Below are positions 6,809 to 16,108 of a DNA stretch of 19,307 nucleotides, one piece after another; position 1 is the stretch's first letter, and every line of letters starts with the position of its first letter. The stretch comes from Spirochaetia bacterium (GTDB lineage: Bacteria; Spirochaetota; Spirochaetia; Treponematales; Breznakiellaceae): contig BNVA01000017.1 in assembly GCA_025997755.1 (NCBI GenBank), positions 1 through 19,307 on the forward strand, written 5' to 3'. Made by a program: the position numbers and the translations under genes. The notes under the pieces were generated by a model that had not been told where the DNA came from, searched no databases, and saw only the letters and a program-made list of their open reading frames with translations.

Positions 6809-7705
6809 GTAATTATCGGGCTTATTGCTTTTTTTTGGTTTGCCATCGTGCCGTTTGCAGGCGTGTCGGTTCGCCGCAACCAATTATACCGGTTCCGCCG
6901 CCGTTTTAAATTATTTATGGAAAAACCGGCGCTTGATTACATGGAACTTAGAAAGAATGAAAGCGGCGAATACCATTTTTCGGGTGAATTTGAATCTATT
7001 ACAGGCGGAGACACACTTTGGGTGCGCAACGATGAATTAACGATTCCGGTCTCTCTAAACGGCGCGTCTACCTACATATTTCCGCTAAAAGATAATGCGG
7101 CAAACAGCGTAAAAAACGTGAACGCTTCGGTTTTGTTTGATTATTCCGGCTTATTGCAGCGTGTGCGCTGGAATAAGATTTTGTCATTTACCGCCGAGAC
7201 AAAAGTCTTTGTAGCAGGAAGATTAAAAAAAATTGATGACAGGCAGATTTTTTGCTTTGAAAAAAATAATCCTCTATTGGTAATTCTATACGAGTGTTCC
7301 GAAGAAACTCTTGCGTTAGGCGTTGTTTGTTCGGGGCGGGCTAAAGCTGATTATATGAATCCTATTACGCCTTATGCAATAGCGGCGGGAATATTCAGTT
7401 TGTTTTATATAGCCCAGAATTTTTATTCAAGACCCGCTTACCATACTACCGTATTGTCCTCGATAATCGCCATGTTTTCGCCTCTTTTTCCCCTTATACC
7501 GCCCGGGATTTTGTTTACAATGGCATATAAACATTTTTGGCTTAGCTCGGGTCTTGTAAAAGTTCACCGCGATATTTCCGCACAGCCTGAGCGCAATTTA
7601 ACAATAAAAGCCCTTTTGCTTGAGGCGGCGGCGTGGGTCTTTCTTTTTGCCGGTATTGCGCTTAACATTGTTTTTACCGTTATGATTTTTATTGTACTGG
7701 CGTAA
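6788..7705 (+). CDS. Unrecognised membrane protein, about 305 residues
   Basis: I do not recognise this family with confidence. With the CTG 6788 start it has an N-terminal membrane helix (about residues 5-26, WLVIIGLIAFFWFAIVPF). A basic stretch (RRNQLYRFRRRF) and a soluble, beta-rich part of about 150 residues follow, and then hydrophobic segments near 193-213, 222-247 and 277-305. The middle segment KVFVAGRLKKIDDRQIFCFE loosely recalls the GIDE-type membrane domain, but this is a weak impression. Starting at GTG 6848 would cut off the first helix and has no SD. It begins a + strand operon with a glycosyltransferase 36 bp downstream and a helicase after that; a role in the envelope is only an inference from position and topology. 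Confidence 0.75.
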   Translation: MSNFNWLVIIGLIAFFWFAIVPFAGVSVRRNQLYRFRRRFKLFMEKPALDYMELRKNESGEYHFSGEFESITGGDTLWVRNDELTIPVSLNGASTYIFPLKDNAANSVKNVNASVLFDYSGLLQRVRWNKILSFTAETKVFVAGRLKKIDDRQIFCFEKNNPLLVILYECSEETLALGVVCSGRAKADYMNPITPYAIAAGIFSLFYIAQNFYSRPAYHTTVLSSIIAMFSPLFPLIPPGILFTMAYKHFWLSSGLVKVHRDISAQPERNLTIKALLLEAAAWVFLFAGIALNIVFTVMIFIVLA

Positions 7706-7741
7706 CGTGGTTTTATTTGATAACCTTTTAAAGGCGTGTAA

Positions 7742-8983
7742 ATGAAAATAGTTATGTTTACAGAATCTTATTGGCCTAGGGTGAACGGCGTTACAATTTC
7801 TGTTGAGTCATTTGCCGCAGCTTTAAGAAAAAACGGACACACGGTTTTGATTATCTGCCCGTTTTATCCCCAAGCAGATTTGCCGCCCCGTCTTTCGCTT
7901 AGCAATCAGGAGAACGAAGGCAAGATACCTGAATCCTGCATTATACGTGTTCCGTCCGTCCCTCTTTTTATTTCAAAAGAAGACAGGCTTTCTAAATCTC
8001 ATAAGATGTTTTGGGTTTCAAAACGCATAGACAAATTTGAACCTGATATAATTCATATTAACTCGGAATTTGTTACAGCCGACTTTGGCTATTATTTTGC
8101 AAGAACAAGGATGATACCCGCAATTTATACGGCACATACACTTTGGAAAGATTACATGGTGAACTATATGCCGAAACTTCCAATGTTTGTGCTGCGGATT
8201 ATTTTATGGATCGTGATGAGTCTGTCCATACGCCGTGCCTACCGTGTTATAACACCAAGCAAAGCCATGTACTCTGTGGCAATGAAATACAAACCCAAAA
8301 AAGAACCGTACATTCTGCCTTCCGGAATTGATACCAGCTTGTTTAATAACTCAAAAGAGGATGCAGACAAATTTAGAGAAATAATTGAAATGAAATATCC
8401 GAATTTAAAACAAAAAAGAATACTGTTGTTTGCGGGCAGGGTAGGCAGAGAAAAAAATATAGACTTTATATTAAATATTGCCCCTAAGATAATTGAAAGG
8501 CACCCCGATACTATTTTTGTGATTGTCGGAAACGGGCCGGATATGTTCTGGTACCGTGCGGAATGTGATTCACGCGGCATATCCGGCAATATTATTTTTA
8601 CGGGTTACATGGAAAGAAGAGACCTTTCGCTGATGTACTCAATATCAACGCTTTTTGTTTTTCCATCTCTAACGGAAACGCAGGGTATGGTAACGATAGA
8701 AGCGATGATTTCCGGTATTCCTGTTGTCGCCATAGGTGAGAATGGAACGCTTACGGTTATGAACGGTGATAACGGCGGTTTTATGGTAAAGAACGACATA
8801 GATGAATTTACGCAGCGCATTTTTGATCTGCTTGAAGATAAAGAGTTATACGCAAGAAAATCCGCAGAAGCGCGGGAGTACGCATCTAATTGGAGTATCG
8901 AAATAATGACAAAACGTTTAGAAGAAATTTATATAAAAACAATAAATGATTATAATAACGAAAACACAAAGCCGGTAAAATGA
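7742..8983 (+). CDS. GT4-family glycosyltransferase (group 1)
   Basis: This 413-residue GT-B glycosyltransferase transfers a sugar from a nucleotide-sugar donor, with retention expected for GT4. The N-terminal acceptor domain opens with FTESYWPRVNGV (6-17) and has HTLW near 132. The C-terminal donor domain has AGRVGREKNID (R233, K238) and the E-x7-E motif ETQGMVTIE (E312, E320). The general pattern resembles GT4 enzymes that glycosylate diacylglycerol or phosphatidylinositol-type lipids. An amphipathic hydrophobic stretch (about 146-163) would suit membrane contact, so a glycolipid product is a reasonable guess. It has an SD-like AAAGGCG before the ATG. The stop overlaps the helicase start (ATGA), so the two are coupled. 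Confidence 0.92.
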   Translation: MKIVMFTESYWPRVNGVTISVESFAAALRKNGHTVLIICPFYPQADLPPRLSLSNQENEGKIPESCIIRVPSVPLFISKEDRLSKSHKMFWVSKRIDKFEPDIIHINSEFVTADFGYYFARTRMIPAIYTAHTLWKDYMVNYMPKLPMFVLRIILWIVMSLSIRRAYRVITPSKAMYSVAMKYKPKKEPYILPSGIDTSLFNNSKEDADKFREIIEMKYPNLKQKRILLFAGRVGREKNIDFILNIAPKIIERHPDTIFVIVGNGPDMFWYRAECDSRGISGNIIFTGYMERRDLSLMYSISTLFVFPSLTETQGMVTIEAMISGIPVVAIGENGTLTVMNGDNGGFMVKNDIDEFTQRIFDLLEDKELYARKSAEAREYASNWSIEIMTKRLEEIYIKTINDYNNENTKPVK

Positions 8984-10146
8984 TGCTCTCTAATTATATT
9001 GAAGGCTTAACAAACCTTTTTGATAACAAACTACTTGAGCGCCGTATTGAAAAACCTACGGAAGTTCAGCTTCTTGTTATTCCTCATATTCTTAAAAATA
9101 ACAGTATTATATTCCGCTCGGAAACGGGCACCGGAAAAACATTTGCATATCTTTTACCGTTATTGCAGCATCTTGCAGGCGATATTTCCAAGAAAGCGCT
9201 TATATTGGCGCCGACCTTGGAGCTTGCCGCTCAGATAAAAAAAGAAGCGGAATTCCTCGTGAGCGCAGAAGGTTTTGAAAAAATTAAAATTGGTTTATTT
9301 ACAGGAGCGGTTAATTTACAACGCCAGATAGACGGCTTAAAGAAATATAAACCGTCCCTGCTCATAGGAAATACAAACCGTATCGTACAGCTTGCAGAGA
9401 CAAAAAAGATTAAACTTGAAATGATAAATTATGCGGTGCTTGATGAATGTGATCGTTTGATAAGCGAGGAACTAATTGAATCAACAAAAAAAGTACTGTC
9501 ATTTACAAACAACGATAGATGTATAATTGCCTGCTCTGCCACAGTGTCTGCAAAAAATAAAGACATCGTAAAAAATTTATCCGGCGGGGATTTTATTTTT
9601 GTGGAGACGGATACAAACGAAATACTTAGAGAAAAGATAACTCATCTGGCTATATGGAGCGAGGAACGACGAAAAATAGAAACGCTTCGCTCGCTTCTTT
9701 CTGCGCTTAATTCCAAGAGAACCCTTTGCTTTACGGACAGAGGGGATCAGGTAACCAACATTGTTTCAAAACTACAGCATCATAAATATAAGGCGGCAGC
9801 GCTTTTTAGCGGAATGGATAAAAAGGAGAGAAAAGACGCTCTTGAACACTTTCGTTCGGGAAAGATCAACATTTTAGTATCAAGCGATCTTGCCGCACGT
9901 GGACTTGATATTGATAATGTGAGTTATGTGGTATCTGTGGGCATTCCATTAGATAGTGACGGCTACATTCACAGGGCGGGACGTACAGCGCGTGCCGGTA
10001 AAAAAGGAACTATAATCAGCATAGGAACGGAAAATGAAATGCGACGCCTTTTAACGATAGAGAAACGATTAAAACTTGTTATATATCCAAAAGTGTTGTA
10101 CAACGGCAGTATGATTTCGCCGGAAGATATTGCGGAAGATGTATAA
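8980..10146 (+). CDS. DEAD-box-type RNA helicase with a DECD motif
   Basis: This 388-residue superfamily 2 helicase unwinds or remodels RNA with ATP. Motifs in order: Q motif KPTEVQ (25-30); motif I SETGTGKT (47-54); Ia APTLELAAQ (77-85); motif II DECD (155-158) in place of DEAD; motif III SAT (186-188); motif V SSDLAARGLDI (301-311); motif VI HRAGRTAR (331-338). The protein stops soon after the second RecA domain, with no long basic tail or RNA-binding extension, so it is a minimal core enzyme. DECD is the variant of the eukaryotic UAP56/Sub2 group and still carries the catalytic acidic pair; here it probably arose independently. The ATG overlaps the glycosyltransferase stop by 4 bp; a second ATG immediately follows and could be used. 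It is the last gene of its operon. Confidence 0.94.
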   Translation: MMLSNYIEGLTNLFDNKLLERRIEKPTEVQLLVIPHILKNNSIIFRSETGTGKTFAYLLPLLQHLAGDISKKALILAPTLELAAQIKKEAEFLVSAEGFEKIKIGLFTGAVNLQRQIDGLKKYKPSLLIGNTNRIVQLAETKKIKLEMINYAVLDECDRLISEELIESTKKVLSFTNNDRCIIACSATVSAKNKDIVKNLSGGDFIFVETDTNEILREKITHLAIWSEERRKIETLRSLLSALNSKRTLCFTDRGDQVTNIVSKLQHHKYKAAALFSGMDKKERKDALEHFRSGKINILVSSDLAARGLDIDNVSYVVSVGIPLDSDGYIHRAGRTARAGKKGTIISIGTENEMRRLLTIEKRLKLVIYPKVLYNGSMISPEDIAEDV

Positions 10147-10160
10147 CAAAGCCGCTGTAA

Positions 10161-10181
10161 AATAAAACTATTCGTTTTATT
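10161..10181. terminator. Possible AT-rich bidirectional terminator
   Basis: AATAAAAC (10161-10168) pairs with GTTTTATT (10174-10181) around a 5-nt loop, between the convergent helicase and plsC genes. It overlaps the plsC stop codon. The stem has only one GC pair and the flanking T-runs are short, so the call is weak. Confidence 0.35.
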
Positions 10182-10923
10182 GAATTTGTTTTTCAAGCAT
10201 TTTTTCTATCTCGCCGCGCGTTTTTTCGGATAACATTTGGCGGGTCGGCGGCTCGTTAAAATCGTTTGCTGTTATCACTTTGCCGAAAGACAGGTAAACT
10301 GTTCTTGCTTGAACATAGCCTTTTTGTTCAAACACCTCGTAGCTTCCCGTTATCGCGGTAGGAACTATCACAGCCCCGGAATCTACTGCCATTTTAAAAG
10401 AGCCGGATTTGAACGGCAGCAAACCGCGTCCCCGTGATCTTGTGCCTTCCGGGAAAATGGCAATAGAATGTCCGTTTTTAATTCTGTCGATACTTTGGTT
10501 GATTGTTTTTAACGCTTTGCGGGGATTCTTTCTATCAAGAAAAAAACCGCCCAACAAAATCACCCAAATATTTATAAGGGGGATAAACATTATTTCCTTT
10601 TTTGTTATAAAACCTATTGGATACTTGACCGTGGAAAATAAAACAAGAACATCAAATATTCCGCAGTGATTGCTTACAAAACACAGTCCGCAGTCATTTT
10701 CTTTATGTACCGGAATATTTTCATATCCGCTTACTATTATTTTACAGCCTATTGAAAAAATAATAACTTTAACAATACCTTGAACTATTTTGTACATAAC
10801 GAAATTTGCAAAACGCTTTAATCCAATTATACGCAGTAAGAATAAAACTAAACAAACCGGTATAAAAACGACAGACACAAGTACTACTAAAAAAAATCCA
10901 ATGATTGTCCTTAAAATATTCAT
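10177..10923 (-). CDS. plsC: 1-acyl-sn-glycerol-3-phosphate acyltransferase (PlsC-like)
   Basis: This 248-residue membrane acyltransferase probably makes phosphatidic acid from lysophosphatidic acid. Residues 5-32 form an N-terminal hydrophobic anchor. The acyltransferase blocks are present: NHCGIFD (H86, D91, the HX4D catalytic pair), the GGFFLDR block (125-131), FPEGTRSR (157-164), and VPTAITGS (187-194). The ATG at 10923 has an AGAGG SD about 9 nt upstream. It lies 11 bp after mfd and is the last gene of the PLP enzyme-TPR-mfd operon. PlsC is the most likely activity, but related acyltransferases acting on other lipids share these motifs. Confidence 0.92.
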   Translation of the reverse strand: MNILRTIIGFFLVVLVSVVFIPVCLVLFLLRIIGLKRFANFVMYKIVQGIVKVIIFSIGCKIIVSGYENIPVHKENDCGLCFVSNHCGIFDVLVLFSTVKYPIGFITKKEIMFIPLINIWVILLGGFFLDRKNPRKALKTINQSIDRIKNGHSIAIFPEGTRSRGRGLLPFKSGSFKMAVDSGAVIVPTAITGSYEVFEQKGYVQARTVYLSFGKVITANDFNEPPTRQMLSEKTRGEIEKMLEKQIQ

Positions 10924-10934
10924 CTTTTTACCTC

Positions 10935-13900
10935 TTACATAAGATATTTTAATTTTTCCTTAATAAACTCGCTCTTTTCTTTTAGCCCTATATTACCTGT
11001 TTTAAGAAGCAGCACATTAGGAGCATGAGGATCAAGTTTTATTTTCCCGCCGCCTTCTTTCATCAAATTGATAAGACGTTCAACATTTATTTTTGAAACC
11101 TTTTTGAATTCCGTACGAACAACGCCTGAACGTTCTTTTAATGATGATATTGAAAGTTCGTTACAAATGATTCTAATTTCGGCTAACGACAAGAGAGAAA
11201 GAGCCTCGTGCGGCGGTTTTCCAAAACGGTCTTCTATTTCGTAATGCAGACTTTCAAGCTCCTCCCGTGTTTTTACGGCAGCAATCTTTTTGTATATTTC
11301 CATTTTTTCCTGTGCGCTGTCTATATACGAATTGGGAATAAAGCCCGTGTATTCAAGCTCCAAAAGCGTTTCCATTTCCGCCTCGTAATTTGCGGTCTTT
11401 AACTTTTGAATAGCCTCGTCCAGCAAACGCACATATAGATCAAACCCAACGGAATATATAGCGCCGGATTGTTCCCTGCCAAGCAGGTTTCCGGCTCCGC
11501 GTATTTCCATATCCTTCATGGCTATTTTAAAGCCTGAACCCAATTCGGTAAAGTCCGATATAACCTGTAAGCGCCGCATAGAAAGTTCCGACAATGCACG
11601 ATCACGCGGATAAAATAAATACGCATAAGCGGTACGATCTGAACGCCCTACACGCCCGCGTAACTGGTAGAGCTGCGATACACCGTACATATCCGCTCTG
11701 TCAATAATTATCGTGTTTACATTTGGTATATCAATTCCGTTCTCGACAATAGTTGTAGATACAAGAACATGAAAACCGCCGCTGATAAAACGGCGCATAA
11801 CGTCTTCTAAGTCTTCGGGATCCATTCTGCCGTGCGCCGTTTCGATTAACATTTCCGGCACAAGCTGTTGAAGGCGTATTCTTGTTTCTTCTAAACTTTC
11901 TATGCGGTTGTGAAGAAAAAATATCTGTCCGCCGCGCAGAGCTTCTTTCCGGATCGCCTCCGCAGCCTTGTTGTCGTCGTATTCGCAGACTGATGTTTCT
12001 ATGGCGCGGCGGTTTTGCGGAGGCGTAGCGAGTATACTCATGTCGCGTATCTTCAAAAGGCTCATGTGTAAAGTACGCGGAATAGGCGTAGCGGATAACG
12101 CAAGACAATCTACGTTTAATTTTAGTGATTTTAAACGTTCTTTGTCTTTTACGCCAAAACGCTGTTCTTCATCAATAACTAAAAGTCCTAAATCTTTAAA
12201 AATAATATCTTTTTGTAATATCCTATGCGTACCGACTAAAATATCAACCTCACCCTTTTGTACGCCTTCTATTGTCCTGCGTATAACTTTTCGATCAACA
12301 AAACGCGATAGCATTGCTATACGTACCGGAAAATTTTTAAACCGATCCTTAAATGTTTCGTAGTGCTGTTCAACAAGTATTGTTGTAGGCGCTAGAAAAG
12401 CTGTCTGTTTACCGCCCATCACCGCCTTAAAACAAGCGCGTAACGCTACTTCCGTTTTGCCGTAGCCTACATCGCCTGCAACTAATCTATCCATAGGACG
12501 GCTTTTTTCCATATCGGCTTTTATTTCTTCCACACAGCGCAGTTGATCTTCAGTTTCTTCATAAGGAAAACTTGCCTCGAACATGGTTTGCCATTCGGTA
12601 TCAACAGGAAAGGCAAAGCCGACGGAAGCCTCGCGTTTTGAATATATGTCAATCAAGTGAACGGCAAGTTCCTCCGCCGCCTTCTTCGCGCGCGCTTTGC
12701 GCTCATTCCAGCTTTTTGATCCTAATATATCAAGATGCGGCGGCGCACCTTCGTTGCCTATATAACGCTGTACTAAATTAACCTGTTCGATTGGAACAAA
12801 AACTATTTCTTCGTTGGCGTATTCAAGCTGAATATAATCCCGCTCATGTCCCAGCGCTTTTATTCGATCAATACCCTTGAAAAGACCTATGCCGTAATTT
12901 ATATGAACTACATAATCCCCCGGATTAAGGTCTACAAAACTGTCTATAGCCGCGCTGCGCGCTGTCTTTAAAGAGCGGGGAGGCTTTGCCATACGCCCGA
13001 ATATTTCTTTTTCTTCAACAAGCAGCAGTTTAATTTCGTTTAACGCAAAGCCCGATGATACAGGCGCAACTATAACTTGAACTTCCGGTAAATCTTTTAA
13101 TATGCCGCTTATACGTTCCTTTTGAATATCGGATTCCGCCGCGATTATTATACGCCATCCGTTTTGAAGCAAGGATGAAAATTCTTCCTTCATATAATTT
13201 ATGTTACCTGCAAAACTCCGCGCAGGCTCGCACTTAAAAACAAAGTTTGCTTTTTCATTCTTGATTGATAAAAACGAAATAGTGTTTTTTATTGTTCCGG
13301 CAAGAGTTTTAAAATTAAGAAGTATTCTGTCCGGGGACGGAACATCTTTTTCCTGTAAAGCGGAATTAAAAAGATTCTGGTATTCTTTTTCCAAAACACT
13401 CTGTGCATTTTCAATTCTTTCGCGTTCAATAAAAACAACCGTACCGCCGTTAAAATAATCTAACAGCGATGCGCTTTTTTTAAATGCAAGAGGAAAAAAA
13501 AGTTCTTCTCCGGCACATGTATTATGCTGTATAAGATGTTCTATTATTTCCTTTCCGCCGTCTTTGAATTCATTGAATTTGACAATATTATTACTTAACA
13601 TATCGATGCGTTCATCATCCCAGACAACCTCTTTTAAAGGATGAATTGATATTTCAGAAACAAGTTCTCCGCCGCTTTGATCATCAACCAAAAAACGCTT
13701 GATAGATTCTACTTTATCAAAATCAAGCGTTATGCGGTACGCGGAAGATTCATTTGAAAGGTATATGTCTATAACTTCGCCGCGTAGTACATATTCGCCC
13801 GGCATCTGTACTTTTTGTACTCTTGTGTAAGACCAAAAAGTTAGGGAAGCGTTAAGTTTTTGAATGTCTAAAATATCGCCTGTCTTTATCTTAATCAAAA

Positions 13901-14309
13901 GGCTTTTTATGTATTCACTTGGAGGCAGAGGGGTTAAAAAAGCCCGCATACCGGCTATAACAATGGGCGCGTCTTCTCCGCCGGATATGGCACATAACAC
14001 AGACGCCCGTTCACCAAACACAGGAGATGCGTTAGGCGTATCACGGTAGGGTATAGTTCCCCACCATGGGAATACCGGGGCATTGATATTTAACAGGGCA
14101 AGGTCGCAGGCTAAATCCGCCGCTTCTTTTTCCGAGGGCACTACAATAAGCATAGGGCGTTCTTTTTTTTTGTAGAGCGCCGCAATAACAAGAGAATAGA
14201 AAGAACCCTGTGCGCCTTCTATGGTTATGGGAAAATCATCATTTATAAATTTTGTTTTTAATTCTTCAAGCGCGGCGGATTTTGATATTTCATTTTGTAT
14301 TGAAAACAT
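10935..14309 (-). CDS. mfd: Transcription-repair coupling factor Mfd
   Basis: This roughly 1124-residue ATP-dependent DNA translocase removes stalled RNA polymerase at lesions and recruits UvrA. Domains: UvrB-homology region (about 1-330); RNA-polymerase-interaction domain (about 458-523, from NPGDYVVHINYGIGLFKGI); SF2 motor with GDVGYGKT (612-619), DEEQ (713-716), SATPIPRT (739-746) and QLRGRVGRSDR (882-892); and a C-terminal D7/TRCF domain. Length is normal. The frame is open upstream to a GTG at 14345 that overlaps the TPR stop, but it has no SD. ATG 14309 has AAGGAAG 5 nt upstream and fits the family start, so I chose it; ATG 14324 is a weaker option. It is third in its operon, 11 bp before plsC. 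Confidence 0.96.
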   Translation of the reverse strand: MFSIQNEISKSAALEELKTKFINDDFPITIEGAQGSFYSLVIAALYKKKERPMLIVVPSEKEAADLACDLALLNINAPVFPWWGTIPYRDTPNASPVFGERASVLCAISGGEDAPIVIAGMRAFLTPLPPSEYIKSLLIKIKTGDILDIQKLNASLTFWSYTRVQKVQMPGEYVLRGEVIDIYLSNESSAYRITLDFDKVESIKRFLVDDQSGGELVSEISIHPLKEVVWDDERIDMLSNNIVKFNEFKDGGKEIIEHLIQHNTCAGEELFFPLAFKKSASLLDYFNGGTVVFIERERIENAQSVLEKEYQNLFNSALQEKDVPSPDRILLNFKTLAGTIKNTISFLSIKNEKANFVFKCEPARSFAGNINYMKEEFSSLLQNGWRIIIAAESDIQKERISGILKDLPEVQVIVAPVSSGFALNEIKLLLVEEKEIFGRMAKPPRSLKTARSAAIDSFVDLNPGDYVVHINYGIGLFKGIDRIKALGHERDYIQLEYANEEIVFVPIEQVNLVQRYIGNEGAPPHLDILGSKSWNERKARAKKAAEELAVHLIDIYSKREASVGFAFPVDTEWQTMFEASFPYEETEDQLRCVEEIKADMEKSRPMDRLVAGDVGYGKTEVALRACFKAVMGGKQTAFLAPTTILVEQHYETFKDRFKNFPVRIAMLSRFVDRKVIRRTIEGVQKGEVDILVGTHRILQKDIIFKDLGLLVIDEEQRFGVKDKERLKSLKLNVDCLALSATPIPRTLHMSLLKIRDMSILATPPQNRRAIETSVCEYDDNKAAEAIRKEALRGGQIFFLHNRIESLEETRIRLQQLVPEMLIETAHGRMDPEDLEDVMRRFISGGFHVLVSTTIVENGIDIPNVNTIIIDRADMYGVSQLYQLRGRVGRSDRTAYAYLFYPRDRALSELSMRRLQVISDFTELGSGFKIAMKDMEIRGAGNLLGREQSGAIYSVGFDLYVRLLDEAIQKLKTANYEAEMETLLELEYTGFIPNSYIDSAQEKMEIYKKIAAVKTREELESLHYEIEDRFGKPPHEALSLLSLAEIRIICNELSISSLKERSGVVRTEFKKVSKINVERLINLMKEGGGKIKLDPHAPNVLLLKTGNIGLKEKSEFIKEKLKYLM

Positions 14310-14341
14310 TGCGTCTTCCTTCATTTTAACCGTGCGGTATA

Positions 14342-16108
14342 TCACTTTTGAAAAGCCCGCAGGGATAAGCGCGCCTGAGTATCGTCCGGGTCTATTTCCA
14401 AGCCGCGAAGAACGGCGTTACGCGCATTTTCTGTATCGCCTAACACGGAATAACAATGAGCAATTTTAAGCTGTAAGCGCACGGCGGATTTTGCATTGGT
14501 TTTGTTTGTTTGAATAAGGGACGCAGCTTTTTTGTATGATTCAAGCGCCGCTTTGTATTCATGGCGGTAATCCAGGAGCAATGCCAAGTTTGCGTTAAAA
14601 ATCCAATCGGTATCTAAGAATTCCTGATCTTGAAGTATTTTAAATGCCTGCTGCGGTTCTTTTTCAAAAATAAGGCGTATTGCATCGTATATTTGTAAAA
14701 AAGAAGGGTCTACAAGATTTTGTGATGCAAAATGTTTAATAGCCTGTAATTCTTCCTCTTGGCGCTGAAAGCTAAAAAGCCACGCAGCCCATGCGTACAA
14801 TTCAACATCCCTTGGATGACGGTTGAGCAGCAGCCATGTATCGGCTATTGATTTATTTACAGGCAATGTATTTAAACGGCGTCTTAACAATTCAAGATCA
14901 AAAAGCGGGATGGTTTTTGTCCAGTAGTTTTCTTTAAGAACGGATATTGCCTTATCATCATTTTGCAGGCGTGTCCAGCGTATAACGCCAAAAGTGAATG
15001 GCGGCGCAGGGGTTTCTATATCGCCTAACTCAGTTAAAAGCTGCTCCAAGTATTCAATTTGTTTTTCGTTATTTTTGCTGTCATTCATAGTGGAAGCTAA
15101 GTTGTACAAACTGTTTGCCCTTAAAGTTAAATATTCATCATTTCCCTCGTCGTGTATCGCGTGTATTGCAAGCAGGCTCCACAATTTTCTTGCATTCTCA
15201 AGCTGACCTGCAAGGTAGTAAGCTGATGCGGCGCGGAATATGTTTTTATCACCGGCTAAACGCATCCAGAGTTCTGCGGCTATAAGGGGATTTGAAAAGT
15301 CGTAGAAGTATTCCGCCAAAAACTCAATAGTGTTAGGCGTCATTTTGCTTCGGACATTAAGGTTTTCGAGCGGAATTGCGGCTTGCTCCTGTTTTTGCGA
15401 AAGAATTTGCAGCAGGGCTTGATCTACGATCAAATTTTCCCTGATATTGTTTTCGTTTTGAAGCGTATCTTCTTTTGCAAGGGCATTTATCATAGACGCA
15501 AAAAGTTCTGTTGATCTTGGAATTTTTTGCGCGGATTTAATATCATGCATACTATCGGCAAGAACGTATAGGCAAAACGAGATCGGGAAAAAAGAACTTT
15601 CGGAAAGCGGCTTGTTATACGCAAGCAGCGCGGCAGTCTTTTTTATTTCATCCGTATCGATTTTTTGTTTTTCGCCGGTTTCCGAAAGAACAACAGCTTC
15701 CGCTTTTAACGCGGCAATAACCGACGAGTGAGGGAATTTTTCACCTGCCCGCGTACAAGTCATCTGATAATTTTTTAAAAATGTTTTGTCGGTCAGCGCC
15801 AATGAACGGTAACGTTTTAAAACAGAAAGCAGGGCTTCCGCGCCTACCGTTGACTCTTCCATTTTTCCCAGAAGATTTAAAAAAAATTCTTTTTCAAAAA
15901 AAGCGCCAAGCTCCGTCTCTTTTTTTGTAGTATCAAATGTTTCCAGAAGCTCATAAAAAGAAAGCGGGCTGTCATCTTGTTTGCCGCCGAAAAATTTTGT
16001 TTTTGTAATTACCGATGTCCAGATCAGAACGCCTAAAAAAAACAAAAGTACGGCAATGCCCGAAACACAGGCGGCTTTGATAAGTACACGGCGTTTTATT
16101 TTTTTCAT
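14342..16108 (-). CDS. Membrane-anchored TPR-containing protein
   Basis: I do not recognise a named family. It is 588 residues long. A positively charged N terminus (KKIKRRVLIK) is followed by one membrane helix (about 11-34, IAVLLFFLGVLIWTSV), with no lipobox or clear cleavage site. The rest should therefore be outside the cytoplasmic membrane, tethered by this anchor. The body is alpha-helical throughout with degenerate tetratricopeptide-like repeats. The clearest are at the C terminus: ALLLDYRHEYKAALESYKKA, then a pair around AHCYSVLGDTENARNAVLRG ending in LEIDPDDTQA. It overlaps the upstream PLP enzyme gene by 4 bp and has no SD of its own, so it is probably translationally coupled. A scaffold role in the periplasm is typical of such proteins but unproven here. 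Confidence 0.85.
   Translation of the reverse strand: MKKIKRRVLIKAACVSGIAVLLFFLGVLIWTSVITKTKFFGGKQDDSPLSFYELLETFDTTKKETELGAFFEKEFFLNLLGKMEESTVGAEALLSVLKRYRSLALTDKTFLKNYQMTCTRAGEKFPHSSVIAALKAEAVVLSETGEKQKIDTDEIKKTAALLAYNKPLSESSFFPISFCLYVLADSMHDIKSAQKIPRSTELFASMINALAKEDTLQNENNIRENLIVDQALLQILSQKQEQAAIPLENLNVRSKMTPNTIEFLAEYFYDFSNPLIAAELWMRLAGDKNIFRAASAYYLAGQLENARKLWSLLAIHAIHDEGNDEYLTLRANSLYNLASTMNDSKNNEKQIEYLEQLLTELGDIETPAPPFTFGVIRWTRLQNDDKAISVLKENYWTKTIPLFDLELLRRRLNTLPVNKSIADTWLLLNRHPRDVELYAWAAWLFSFQRQEEELQAIKHFASQNLVDPSFLQIYDAIRLIFEKEPQQAFKILQDQEFLDTDWIFNANLALLLDYRHEYKAALESYKKAASLIQTNKTNAKSAVRLQLKIAHCYSVLGDTENARNAVLRGLEIDPDDTQARLSLRAFQK

Noticed and set aside
6583..6879. 98-codon open frame on the - strand
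   Set aside because: It overlaps the MBL hydrolase in another frame and has low-complexity, basic composition without recognisable motifs.
11731..12363. Open frames of 125 and 131 codons on the two strands
   Set aside because: Both lie inside mfd, whose motor motifs in this stretch are intact, so they are shadows.
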